Shown here: positions 1 through 11,800 of the stretch, in pieces
Layout: the number at the start of each line of letters is the position of its first letter
How positions within the stretch are numbered: position 1 is the first letter of the stretch
From: Otis tarda
Taxonomy: Eukaryota; Chordata; Aves; Otidiformes; Otididae
NCBI GenBank assembly: GCA_026413225.1
Contig: CM048576.1
Coordinates: 256,501 to 320,500, forward strand
Reading direction: 5' to 3'
DNA: 64,000 nt
Translations under genes and position numbers: made by a program
Notes under the pieces: model-generated
Databases searched by the model: none
Told to the model about the DNA's origin: nothing
Seen by the model: only the letters and a program-made list of their open reading frames with translations

Positions 1-3000
1 CTTGCCTTCCTTTCTCCCCTCGAACTTCTTACATTCATTTTTCATTGGTTCTTTCAGTCCTTTCTTTAGCTTTGCCTCTGTTCGATCACTTGCAGCACCC
101 AGGGAGGGCTCTACAGCCCAATTTAAGTCTCTCCTCTCCTCGGCTGGATCAGATTTTGTCACAATATCACCCAGGGTTTTGATCCCATGGGGAAATGTCA
201 CCCCACGTGGGCATGATGATATTTAAGCATTCCCAGAAGATGACTATAGGACCTTTTTTGGTAGGGTTTTTTTAGGGAAATCACTCTGCAGTTGCTTCAA
301 CCTGGAAGAGCCAACTACCAAAAATCCTTCTTTGTACTTATATACAAATTTACTGGACTGAATTAGAATTGCATTTATTATAAAAAGTCACCAAAACCAA
401 AAAATGACCAACTTCCTCCCACTTGGAACTGTTTTGAACCATAATGGGTAATGATGAAGACACCGTGTCTTCCTCCATCTGTCTTCTCCAAGTGCTTCTC
501 AGTTGAGGTCAGACTTGTCCCAACACAGGAAATGCTTTCGCTCCTCCGCCTCCCACCAACTGGGGCCTTTCGCAGCTTTTAGAGGCATCTCCTTTTGCTG
601 GGATAGGATTTTTTTTCTTTTCTTTTAAAAGTGACTATATATCCCATTTTAATTTTTTTTAATGTTGCAGGATTTGTTCTGTTTGAAGTCTTACATCCTC
701 ATTTCCCGTCACGACGATTAAAATTGATTTCCGCCATCAGCAAGAGAAACATAATCCAAAGCGGGTTCCTGCAAGAGAGAGCTGTATCCCCACCGGAGCC
801 ATTACAAACTCTCTCCTCCTATTTTAACTTTCTTTTCTTAGGTATTTCTCTTTGGAAAAGGGCAATTTAGCACTTCTCGGCCATAGACGTCCTCCAAGAA
901 GTTGGGGAGAACTATTTAACCTCATGTATTTCCATCACAGAAAGTGGACTGGGGGATTTAAATAGCTCTTGTTTACCCCAGCCACCCTCCCAGAGGTATT
1001 TTTAGAGGAGTAATTGGATCCCCTCAACGCCTTCACTTTGCTTTCTTGGGCTCCGCATCCTCCGACCCCATCCCTGCACCTGTCCCAGTTTGTATTCCAG
1101 CAAACTGAAACGGGATGTTTTTTTCCCATTGCATCAAGCTGAGTGTTTCCTGGTGCACCCAGAGGCTTTGCAGAAGGAGGATGGAGGGATTGGGGCTGGA
1201 AAACCATCTCCAAGGCATAAAATCTCCAGCCAGAGAAGAAGATGTGGAAATAATGGGCACGGAGGGCGAGTGGCACTCAGGGATTCAGCTGTGTCCACAT
1301 TTACCCATCTCTTAAATTAAACCCAGCATATCCTAGATACAAAATCAATTAACATAACTAAAATAAATTAAATCATTTTTTAAATCAATTAAATAAATTA
1401 AAAATATTTATTAAATCAACTAAACCCTAAATAAACTCTGAAATATGCCAAACACACACTTAAAACATAAATAGTGTCTTTCCAAACTGGAGGATCCCAG
1501 GGCCCCACAACCATCCCACTCCTGCATTGGTTTGCAACAAATCTCCTAAGCAAATTTATGCAAATGAGGGGCTTTGGTGGTTCCTATTGCACCTGGGGAG
1601 GGGAAATGATGAGTCTGTACCAACATTGCAAGAGCTCAGCTTTTTTTCCAGCCGCCATCATCGGGCTCCCAACCCACGATGAACCACCCCAAAAAGGGGG
1701 TCCCCAGCCAGGTCCCCACCATCTAACAACATCCCTTCATAAGACCTAAATATCTTTACAAGAGAGTAATTTAACGCCATCCCCAGCTTAAGCTCCATAT
1801 CTACTGGGCGTGAAATTAGTTCCAGCAAGCTGCAAATTTGCCGCTAATAAAAATATTTAGCAATTCGCTAGTCTTTAAATCAGGAGCAGAATATTTTCTT
1901 GCTTGCATCAACGCCTGTTTCTTTTTAATTCTAATATTTGAGCATTAGGGAGCTCCAGCCGTAAAACTGCAAGTTTTACGACTGTGCGAGGAGTTTTAAA
2001 TCAATTCCCGCAGCGCTTCCAACTCTGCTGCCAAGAGTTTGATCATTTAATATCATTTTATATTAGATTATGTTGGTCATTTTGGCCACTGGGATGAGCC
2101 AGGCATGGGTGGAGTTGCAGTTTTTTACCCAGAAAAGGCCATCTCGACCCAAGCTCATCCTGTTTCTAGGGGCTCCTCCTCGAGCGGCATCTTACCAAAG
2201 AGCTTTGATCCATCTGATCCTTCCTTGCAGCCCTTGAAGTAAGGTGACCTCTCCGTCCTTCTGGGCCAAGGTTTGATTAACCTCGGCACTAATTGCATCT
2301 CTCTGCCAAGCCCATTTTGTCCAATTCCAACATCAGGATCTTTTTCATGTCTTTGCCAAGAAATGCTGCAATGCCTTAATCTTTTCCTTGGGAAAAACCG
2401 ACCACGGTGATGAAGCATCCTTCAAATTGTTCCTGGGCAGGACAGCATGTCCCATCCATCAGTGACACTGACACAAGCAGTAGATGATACCAAATCCTAG
2501 CAGGTAAAAGCTGGAAAAACCCCTAATTTTAGGACAGCAATAAATTATTCTTTGGCCATAAAATTTAATCTTTGCGTTCAACTGACCAGCTGCCAGCAGT
2601 CCCAGTAAAGGAAACCTCCACCAAGGCATTTCTGATGCCAGGGGGAGGCTGAGATAAAGAAGAGGGTCATTAGGATGATGTGTTTTGGTGCAGATAGGTT
2701 GAAGAAATGTCTAAGGAAGGTTGTGCTTGGAAATATCACACCAATGAGGTTGGTCTTCCCTGGCACCTTCTCCCAGTTCCTTATCCGTGGATTTATGGTT
2801 TGCCTCTGTTGTGCTCAAAGAATGCCACAGCCCTGCCACAATGCTATATATATACCATATAAATAAATATTATAGGGATATTTGGAGTATGTTGGGATGC
2901 TGGGCACCATTTAACCTCCAAATCTTAGTGCTTGAGCTATCATCAGCCCAACGATGCTGGATGCAACAGATACAGCAGCAACACGGCTGAAACCCGCCCG

Positions 3001-3067
3001 CTGGATGTGGTTGCTGGGCGTAGATCAGATTTATTCTTCCACCTTTGGCCAAATATCTGGCATGTGG
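1..3067. other. Intergenic DNA left of the solo LTR
   Basis: I see no exon, RNA gene or recognisable repeat family here. The stretch is moderately AT-rich, with an especially AT-rich patch at about 1318-1470 made of ATTAAAT-like words. By human synteny this would be the PKNOX2-TMEM218 spacer, but no PKNOX2 exon is visible. Short open frames on both strands lack splice context or similarity to anything I know. Confidence 0.5.
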
Positions 3068-4190
3068 TGTGGTTGTTCTGGTTTTGTTTAGGGGCGGGGG
3101 AGCTACGGTGGCAGCTTCTGTAAGAAGCTGCTGGAAGTTGTTTCCCCTTTGTTCAGTGGACTCGGCCGGGCCTAGGGCAGACCCGCTGCTGGCCTGGGCT
3201 GAGCCAATTGACAGCAGAAAGTACCGTGATAACGTCACTGGAATAATGTATTTAAGAAGGGAAACACAGAAAAAAAAGGGAGAAGATGTGAAGGAGTTGA
3301 GTGGGGGCAGAGAGGGGGAGGTGTGAGCTCTGTGGGCCTTGGACCCCTCACCCTCTGGCCTCTCGCCGGGCGGTGACTGGGCCCGACTCGGCCCGGCTGC
3401 AAGAAGTGGAGAGGAGATGAGATGTGAGAGAACCTGAGAGGCGTCTGCCAGCCTGTTGTGAAGAATTTTTCTTGAGAGAGGAACGGCTGCAGACGCCAAG
3501 GTCAGTGCACAAGGAGGGGGAGCGGGGGAGCAGCAATGCGGCTCCTGGCCAGAATTCCCCTGCAGCCCGTGGTGATGGCCATGGTGAGGCCAGCTGTGCC
3601 CCTGCAGTCCAGGGAGCCCACGGAGGAGCAGAGATCCCCCTGCAGCCCGAGGAGGACCCCACGCCAGGACAGGCGGGTGCCTGGAGGAGACTGTGGCCCA
3701 CTGGGGCAGCCGTTCTGGAGGGACTGCACCCCGTGGAAGAGATGACCCACGCCGGAGCAGTTTCACGAAGGACTGTGGCCCGTGGGAGGGACCCCATGCT
3801 GGAGCAGGGGAGGAATGTGAGGAGTTCTTCCCCCAACGATGAAGCAGCGGTGTAAAACAACACGTGATGGACTGACCGTAACCCCCATTCCCTCTTCGCC
3901 CCTGTGCCACTCGGGGGGGAGGAGGTGGTAGAGATAATGTTAAGCCTGGGAAGAGGGAGGGGTTGGGGGAAGTTATCTTGTTCTCTGTCTCATTTTCCAG
4001 CTGTTTTTAGCAATAAATGAATAATTTTCCCCAAGTCGAGTCCGTAACGGTAACTTTAAGGATTTCTCCCCGTCCTTATCTCAAACCTCGAGCCTTTTTC
4101 CTTATATTATCTCTCCCTGTTCTCTTGGAGGGTGGGGGGAGTGAGAGAGCGACTGCGGGGTCTGGTCCGGAGCAGGGCTGAACTACGACA
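3068..4190 (+). mobile_element. Solo LTR of an avian endogenous retrovirus
   Basis: The segment opens with TGTGGTTG and closes with CTACGACA, the TG...CA ends of a retroviral LTR. It contains a TATA-like TATTTAA at 3249-3255 followed by a purine-rich stretch, and an AATAAA polyadenylation signal at 4012-4017. The interior at about 3540-3820 repeats GGAGCAG and CTGCAGCCCGTGG words, as I remember from a family of long bird ERV LTRs. GTGG stands on both sides (3064-3067 and 4191-4194), a possible 4-bp target-site duplication. No gag, pol or env and no second LTR are present, so this is a recombination remnant and not a provirus. Family assignment is from memory; the edges could be off by a few bases. 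Confidence 0.7.
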
Positions 4191-5420
4191 GTGGTCCAGC
4201 AGCTGGATGGGTTCAACAGCTGGGTGACTCAAGCTCCCTGCTGCAACCTCTTGGACTTGCTTAGAGTTGGTGTTGCTGGTATCAAGAAACTACCAGGCAG
4301 CACCAAGATGAGATGAAAATGAAAATAAATGGGGAAAAGACCCAGTTGATATGGGAATGGGTTAAAGATGCCGTTGTTAAAGCTGCAGATAAAAGGTAGA
4401 AGGGAAAACTCAGTAAAAGAAAAGCCTTGTTGGCTGATGGACAAAAATTTTCAGATGGAAAGGCAAAGGACGGAAGAGGAATAGCAGGAAGAGTAGAGTC
4501 TCCATGAAGACAGGGCTATGACAAAGAAATTTGGGGTTCTACAAACTACTGGGGTCCAAAAATGCAAAGAAATGGAAAAATAGAGAAAAGCAAAGGGAGA
4601 TTCTCAAGCAACAGCAGCAAATATCTCATTTCTGATTACCAGCAGGAGTAGAAAGTATGGGGAATAGCAGGAGAGAAGGGTTGGGAAACCAACGGCGAAG
4701 ATGGATATAGCCAACACGGGGTTTGTAGAGAAAAAAAAAACCCTCTCTGGTGGGATTAATGGCACGAGATGGCATGGGAAGGAGTTCGCTGTCAAACATA
4801 TGCTTTTAATAAGTTGGCAGGTAGTTCCTACTCGATGCCAAGTACAGGCAGGTGTCGGAGACAGTTTGCGCTCCGCTTGCCGAAGTGGTTGATGTCACGC
4901 TGGTGACTTTGATTTCATTGCAGGAAAAGGCAGGTCAGTGTTGCGCAGCGTAATTAATCACCGCTTTATTCCTCCCATGAAAAGAAGTGACAGAAAGGAA
5001 ACAGCAGCTACGTGATATTTTATGCAGGCAGAGCATCATCAGGCTTCAAGTAGTGGAGAGGAAAAACTGAATATATCAATATATTTTGGTTTTTTTCAGG
5101 TTAACTGGTAGGCGAGTTGTGAGTACAGACATGAAGTCACTGGCGAACCACCCCGGCCAGAGTCCGATGGGTGAGATGCAATGGGGAAAAAACAAGGTTC
5201 AAAAACAGGCCAAAAATGGGTTAAAACAGAAATCACTCGTGTCTTGATATTAAACAATGCTTGGCGCATTGGCAAACTCCTTGGCTAGGATCGGAGGTCC
5301 TTGACCGGTGTGGCCATCCCAAAACCCTGCTGTACCCAGCCGTGTTTGCATTTGATCAAATCTGCCTGATTTTGGCCCTAAATATTTTGAGGACGCGGGC
5401 AATGTAAATTCTGGGTTTTA
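4191..5420. other. Intergenic DNA between LTR and TMEM218 promoter
   Basis: No exon or repeat family is recognised. The sequence is of mixed composition with purine-rich stretches at about 4290-4620, and gives way to the CpG-rich TMEM218 promoter after about 5430. Confidence 0.45.
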
Positions 5421-5429
5421 GGTGTTAAA

Positions 5430-5726
5430 ACCTTGCGGCGGGGTGGGCGAAGGCTGGCTGGAGGCTACAGTTCCATGTAACGAGCACGGCTGGGTTACCT
5501 GAGCACCGACCCGTGGGGGAAAGCCCTGTTCCGCCGGGAACATCCCGGGATCGGGCCCGGGGCGCAGGGAACCCGGGGCGCGCTCCCGCCTCTGGCGGCG
5601 CGGGTAACGCCCCGCGACCCCGCCCCCTCCACCCTCAGCCAATAGAAAGCGTCAGGTGAGCGGCGGGCGGCGCTGATTGGCTTATCCGGCGCGGTTGCTA
5701 AGGGGAAGCGGCGGCGGCGGGGCAAC
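5430..5726 (+). promoter_or_regulatory. TMEM218: CpG-island promoter of TMEM218
   Basis: GC and CpG content rise sharply from about 5510 and stay high through the first coding exon. There is no TATA box. A CCAAT at 5639-5643 and an inverted one (ATTGG) at 5676-5680 lie within 90 bases of the start codon. A GTTGCT half-site at 5694-5699 followed by an imperfect second half resembles a weak RFX X-box, the element common in ciliary genes; that part is inference. Confidence 0.6.
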
Positions 5727-8425
5727 ATGGCGGGCGCAGCGCTCGGCCTGGGGTCGGGGGTGCTGGCGCTGCAGCTGCTCTGGGGCCTGGCGCTGCTGCT
5801 CTGCCTGGCGCTGTCCCGCGCGGCCGGGCGGGCCCGGTGAGCAGCGGGAAAGGGGCGGGACCGGGACCGGGGCCGGGACCGGTGCTGAGGCCCCTCCGCC
5901 CCCTTCTCCCCACAGATTCGCCACGGTGCTAGTGGCGCTGGGAGCCACTGTCCTCAGCGTCGCGCTGGTGCTTTTCCCCCGGGAGGACGAGCACCCGGCT
6001 GCCGCCGCCACCGACCAGGTGAGCCCACGCGTGGCCCGGCGGACCTGGGGGTAGCGGGACCTTACCTCAGGGATGGGCCCCAGGGTGCCCTGAGGCCCCA
6101 GGGATGGGCCTGTCCCTCAGGGATGGGACCCACGGGTGCCCTGAGGTGCCAGGGATGGGCCTTTTCCTGAAGGATGGGTCTCACGGGTGTCCCGAGGTCC
6201 CGGAGATGCGCCTTTTCCTCAGGATGTGGCCCAGGGATGGGCCTTTCCCTCGGGATTGGGCTCTAAGGGTGCCCTGAAGCCCCGGGGATGGTCTTTTACC
6301 TCCAGACTGGCCACAGCAGCTGTCCTGAGGCCCCAGGAATGGGACCTATCCCTGAGGGAAAGACCCAAGGGCTACCCTGAGGTCCTGGGCATGGGCCTTT
6401 ACCTTAGGATGGGGGCCAGGGATGGGCCTTTCCCTCAGATACAGACCCCAAGGGCTGCCCCAAGGCTCTGGGAATGGCCCTTTCCCTCCGGCATGGGCCC
6501 CAAGAGCCACTGTGAGGCCCCAGGGATGGGCCTTTCCCTCAGGATGTGGCCCAGGGTTGCGCCTTTCCCTCAGGGTTGGGCTCCAAGGGCTTCCCCAAGG
6601 CCCAAGGGATGGGCCTTTCCCTCAGAATTGGGCTCTAAGGGTGCCCTGAAGCCCCGAGGATGGTCTTTTCCCTCCGGACTGGCCTCAGCAGTTGCCCTGA
6701 GGCCCCAGGAATGGGTCTTTCCCTCCGGGGTGGGTACCAGTGGCTGCCCTGAGGTGCTGGGAATGGGCCTTTACCTCAGAGATAGGCCCCACAGGTGCCC
6801 CAAGGCCCCAGGGTTGGGCTTTTAGCTCTTTTTTTTGGGTCCTGCACTGACTTTTCAGTCTCCTGTAGCTCCTGCTCCGGCGTAGGCTCCCATCAGTGCA
6901 GGCTGTGTCGCTCACAGAGCAGGGATCTATTTATTCCCTGAACAAAATCCCTTATTTACGTGCCATTGCACATGACCTGTGGGGTTTAGCCCACGTTCTC
7001 CCATCCCCAGTCCCAAGGGGTTCTCTGCAGGAGTAGTGCTCATACTCTTATCCCTCTCAGCTCAGCCCTGTGCTCCCGCAGCTTCTGCTCCCCCTCTGCC
7101 ACCCCGTTTCACAGCTTGGTCCGCTGCTTTCTGTGCTTCTGCCTGCTTCCATCTTCCATCGCACCCCGGAGTGCGCCAATAGCCACGTGGCAGGTAGTTT
7201 TGATAATTTTCCCTCTAATTCTGCAGCCTTTCACTTTCCCCCAGCTCTATTTTACATTTTAAAGCCCAGTAACTGCATTTTGGCTCTTTTGTAGGTTATT
7301 AATGCTCTCAAGCACAGAGACGTCTGTATTTTTAGACTGCCCCTTGTCTGTGTTGTCAGGCATGGGGGTTTCCCTCAATTTTGGGTTGCATCAGGCTGCC
7401 TCCGTGTCTACTGCCCGAGCTGCCATCTTGAGCTTTCCCAGAACTCTTTAGACTTTGAATACACAAAGCTTTGTGGCGTTTTAGGCGCCATTTCCTCTGT
7501 TCTATTATTAATGCACATTAATTATTGCTCTTCAAGATCTTGATCTGTGTTACTCCCTCCTACAGGTACTTGTAAGTTTTTGTTTTCTCTGCCTTGCATG
7601 GGACCTGCTCGTGTAAAGGTTGGAAGCGAGATGAAGGGTGTCCAAGCATGTGCGTGTGCCCGGGAGGCCAACAGAAACGGAAAGCTTTTTTTTTGGATCT
7701 TCAATTGGACTGGACCTGCCCTGACTATCAATAATACATGACCCTGGGCTTTCTGCACCGAAACTCTGCTAAGTGCCTAATTAAAAAGTGAAACGTGCAG
7801 AAGGAGCCAGTGCGTCACTCACAAGAGACTCTTTTCTGCAGCAGCACCAGGGCTGAGAGTGTGCGAATGCAATTTATAAACCTGAGCGGGGGGTGAGCGA
7901 AGCTCTGGGGTAGTCTCAGGAGCCAACAGCATGATTTGCTAACCACCTTTCTCGCGGTTGGCTTTTCATTGTGTCTTGCCTTGCTGCTGTACCTTCTTTT
8001 TTTAAAATTTTTCCCCGTTTTCCTTCTAAAAGGGAAGAATTGTGCGCAGTTCCTTACAGCGCTGGGAAGTTTGTGGCCAGGGAGAGCTGCTGTGGGTTTT
8101 GACTCGTGTTTCTTCCCTGTGCTCGGTACTGTGCTGCTCCTTTCTTCCACGTTAGCTTTCCCACCGGACGTCTTTTCCAGGACGTGGCATGCTCCCTCCA
8201 GGCTCCTGGAGCAGACCAAAGCTCTAACTTGTGTTGTGATTTTTTTTTTTTTTTCTTTTTTTTTCTTTCCCCCTCCCTTGCTCTCTGCAGATCGTGGACA
8301 CCTTCTTTATCGGCCGCTTTATCCTCCTGGTCATGATGAGCCTGGTCTTACTTGGGTGCCTGTTCCTGCTCCTGATTTACCACCTCATGGAGCCAGTGTA
8401 TGCCAAACCACTCCACAGCAGCTAG
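5727..8425 (+). CDS. TMEM218: Transmembrane protein 218
   Basis: Three coding exons: 5727-5836, 5916-6018 and 8291-8425 (stop TAG). Each intron has GT-AG ends and the phases join. The protein is 115 residues, the same length as I recall for human TMEM218. It begins MAGAALGLGSGV and ends EPVYAKPLHSS, close to the mammalian EPIYAKPLHSY tail. Three hydrophobic helices are visible at about residues 10-32, 38-58 and 80-103; the conserved DTFFIGRF-type segment precedes the last. TMEM218 is a ciliary transition-zone membrane protein linked to TMEM67 and to Joubert-type ciliopathy in mammals. The start codon lies just inside the CpG island. The second intron (6019-8290) carries a minisatellite in its first 800 bases. 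It is convergent with SLC37A2. Confidence 0.95.
6055..6830. repeat. Minisatellite in TMEM218 intron 2
   Basis: Imperfect tandem units of roughly 55-62 bp are built on the words GATGGGCCTTTCCCTCAGG and CCCTGAGGCCCC. A longer block at about 6214-6345 recurs at about 6537-6716, so there is higher-order duplication as well. The 212-codon open frame across it is a consequence of repetition and is not a gene. Confidence 0.85.
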
Positions 8426-8845
8426 CGGCAGCCAGAGGCAGCGATCCTCGCGAAGAGGAAATCCCAATTTCATAGCAGTAACCCAGGAAGGGAGACCAGA
8501 AAACTATTCTAGAGGTGAAGGCATCCATTTTTTTGAGCTCAGAAAGAGCCAGCGAAGCAAGCGAAGTGCGTCGCTTGCACCCGGCGCTGCATCTTTCATC
8601 TTTAAAAGCAAAGTTTGAATGGACCTCAGGCGCCTTCCTCTACAGGAACTCTGCAGACTGCAAAGGTGCTTTAACCTCTCTCTCCTTTTTATTTTCACAG
8701 GAGAGTTGAAATACATGCACTTTGTCTACATTTGATTCAGTGAACTCAACTGAGCCAAGATGGTTTGTTATTGTTATCCCCAAGAGACGGTTTGTTATCA
8801 TTCCTTTTTCACCTTAGTTTAATAAAATTCTCTGAGAAACCCCGA
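8426..8845 (+). other. TMEM218: TMEM218 3' UTR with polyadenylation signal
   Basis: Sequence downstream of the TMEM218 stop runs to an AATAAA at 8821-8826, which probably defines the 3' end about 15-25 bases further on. No other conserved element is recognised. Confidence 0.6.
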
Positions 8846-11800
8846 CTTGGTCTTCATTTATTCTCCAGGAACATCACCTTTGGTGACAGTGTCTCTGAAA
8901 ACCACCTTTTCCCAAGGGTTTTTTTGGAAATTCAGCACCGGGAGATGTTCCCACAGGTGCTCCGCAGCAGCTGCGCAAGGTGAGTTACCTCATGGCTCGT
9001 GTTTTCCAGCCCCGGAGGGGTGAAGCCACTCAGCCTTTCGCGGCTGAGCAAGCAGTGGGTGTTGCTGTGAGGTTAAAGCCACGCTGCAGCGCTGAGCTGT
9101 GTTCAGGGGGCAATATAGCCAAAAACCTGAGGGCATGAAACTCTGAGCACTCATATAGATTTTTTTTTTTTTTTTCCCATTTTAGATATTTTCTTTTCTT
9201 TTCTTTTTTTTCATTTTGAATTGAAGTTGGTGAACAGTAAATAAAAGAAGTGGCTGGTTTCTTCCAGCCCTGTCCTGCCAGCTGTCAGTCACACAATATC
9301 GCTATCAGGACATGAAAGATTAATAAGGCAGAGCTAGCGGGCTCGGAGATGACGCTTCCCCTGCAGAAAATGCCCTGGCACCCAGGAGCCCTACCTCGGT
9401 CAGCTCAAAACATGTAAGTACATTTCAAAAAAAGGCAGAGGAGAGGGGTGTCTGCTTTTCGAGCCACGTGAACGCTCAATCCCTTCCTATCCTGAAGGCG
9501 ATGTCCAAGGGAGTTGAACTATCGTGTTAAGGAACGTGCTGAGCGTTTATGCAGCACAAGCACATCCGGTCTCTTGGTCATTTTGAAGTTAAACCTGAAA
9601 CAAAATTCATATTTAATTCATCATCTTAATAACATTTATGAACATGAAGCTAGTCTTGCAGCTCACTCCGGCTCTGTGCACGCCGTGTCTTTATTCCCCG
9701 TGCTTGGGCGAGAGCGGTGGCCTGGTTCCCAGAGCCTTGGTGAGGCCGCAGCGGCAAACCGTGCCAGACGGAGGTGGCAGCATTTTGCCAGGCTTCCAGT
9801 TCAATGAACAGGGAAGCTGCAGCAAAAGCAGATGGAGTACTAAAAAAACCCCACCAAACCTAAAAGCAGAAATGTGAGACTTCTTCCAGTTTCAGACCGT
9901 AAACAAACCCAAGATACTTGCTTTTTCTGTCCCCTTAGACCGTTTGCAACTAAAATCGGTCCAAAGGCTCGTCGTGTGGGGGCATTTTGGGGAGAGCAGA
10001 AAGCTGTGCTGCAGGAGGGACACAGTGGCTCTTGCACAGGGAGGCTATTTCAGCGCTTTCCCAAAAATCCTGTTAATTGGGGAAAGAGTGCTGTGTGTTC
10101 TGACCCACCTCCAGACATTTCAAGCTCCATCCTCATCCTTCACCACCCTTGGCAGCAGGGAACAACTGGCTGGATGAACTCAAGCCAGGCTCTCTCCGTG
10201 TATTTATTTATTCTGGGCAATTCTGCTCCTCCCCGTACAAGGGCTTTCCAGACAGTTCCTGTTTATTTTTGGGAAAGGAAAGACCGTGTCAAGGAATTGG
10301 TATGAGCCAGAGCTGCTTTCCAACAGCCCTGAATGGTGATTTTTTTTTTTTCCTGCCATTCTCCACCCAAACCTTCAGCTCCTGGTGTCTCTGTCTAGCA
10401 CCCTGCTTTTTTTCTTTTCTTTTTTTTTTTTTTTGCAACTAATGTGTGGTAGGAGGGTGGGTTTGGCTTAAATCCAACTTCTCAGTCGCTGGTGAAGGTG
10501 TTGTGAGCTCAGGAGATGTTATAGCCAAGGAGGCCTGCTCCAGCCCAGCTTTCTCCCAAAACTGCGAGCAAATGATCCCAGCATTCCTTTTGCAGAGGGG
10601 GAGCGCCAGGCTCTCCGTGTCCTGAGGAGCTAGCCCTGTGCAGGGAAAAACCCCTGCTAAATCCCAGGGAGGGAAACCTGCCGTGCCAAAAGGGATGTTT
10701 GCACAAGATACTGCATGCGCCAGGAGGAGGGCGGCCAAGCTGCTTTCAGATCAGGTGGGGAAAACAACCCTTTTTCCCCCTAAATTCCCTGCCTGGCTCG
10801 TTAGGAACGAGCAGGAATGCTCCTGCACCAGGATGCCACCGCAGGACGTCTGCTCCCTCCTGCCCAAGGCCAGGCGGTGAGCGGTGGTGGAGGGAGAGCA
10901 AGTGTCTGCAGGCAAAACTCCTGCAGATTTGATTTAAGGTCCTTGAATGATGGCAATTCCTCACGCCTAGTCCTGTGCTCTGGCGGCGCTTAATTATCCT
11001 CACTGGTAAAAGCTGGCCTCTTATTTCCACCTTGACTTTGCTGACTTCAGCTTCCCTGCTGCTGAATCCCGCTTTGCCTTTGGCTGCTAATTAAAAAGCC
11101 CTTCAGCATTCGTCGGCTGCTCCTTGCATAGGTAATTACAGACCGTGCCCCAGCCACCTTCTTCACCTTCACAGCAGCTCGGCGGCCCACGGCGTTCCTC
11201 CAGAACACTTCCAGGGCTGCCTCCCGGCAAAGCTCAGCCGAAACCGTGTCACTGGGGCGAGGAGCGTGGTGTCACCAACAGAAAAAGACCCAGGGACGGG
11301 CATTGCCTGTATGGGAGATGGGAAGTGCCCGTGGGAGGGCTGAGTGCTGGCACTGGGGAATGTGGATGCTCTCCGTGGGCGCCACGCTTCCCAACCGCAT
11401 CGGCTACGGAGAGAAGTCCTTGAGCTATAAAATCCAGGTTTTCCAGGCAGTGCGCTGGGAAAGCAGGCTCCACGTTTACTGAAGGGGCTCCTAATGAGCT
11501 CATTTCAGCTGCGATGTTTCTTCCTGTCCACAGGACAGCAGTGCACCTGTATTCGTGCTCTCCCGGCTCGCACAACCCCCTCGCCACGCCAAAGGGGCTC
11601 ATGGCAGTGGAAAAAGCAGCGCCCCCTTCTCTGGTGGAGGATGAGGTGAGTTCCAGACTTCTCCAGGAGGAGTTTGGCTCAATTTAAACAGTCCTTCGGC
11701 TGGGGCAAACCCAGAGGATCCCCTCCCGCCTTTCCATCCACACCTCAGTCTCCAAAATCTCAGCGAGTTCGGAGGTTTTCTTTGGCATTTGGCACTTTTT

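Noticed and set aside
2870-3910. 346-codon minus frame across the LTR
   Set aside because: It is antisense to the LTR and low in sequence complexity, with no similarity to a retroviral or host protein.
6187-6825. 212-codon plus frame in TMEM218 intron 2
   Set aside because: Minisatellite artefact with no acceptor or donor in matching phase.
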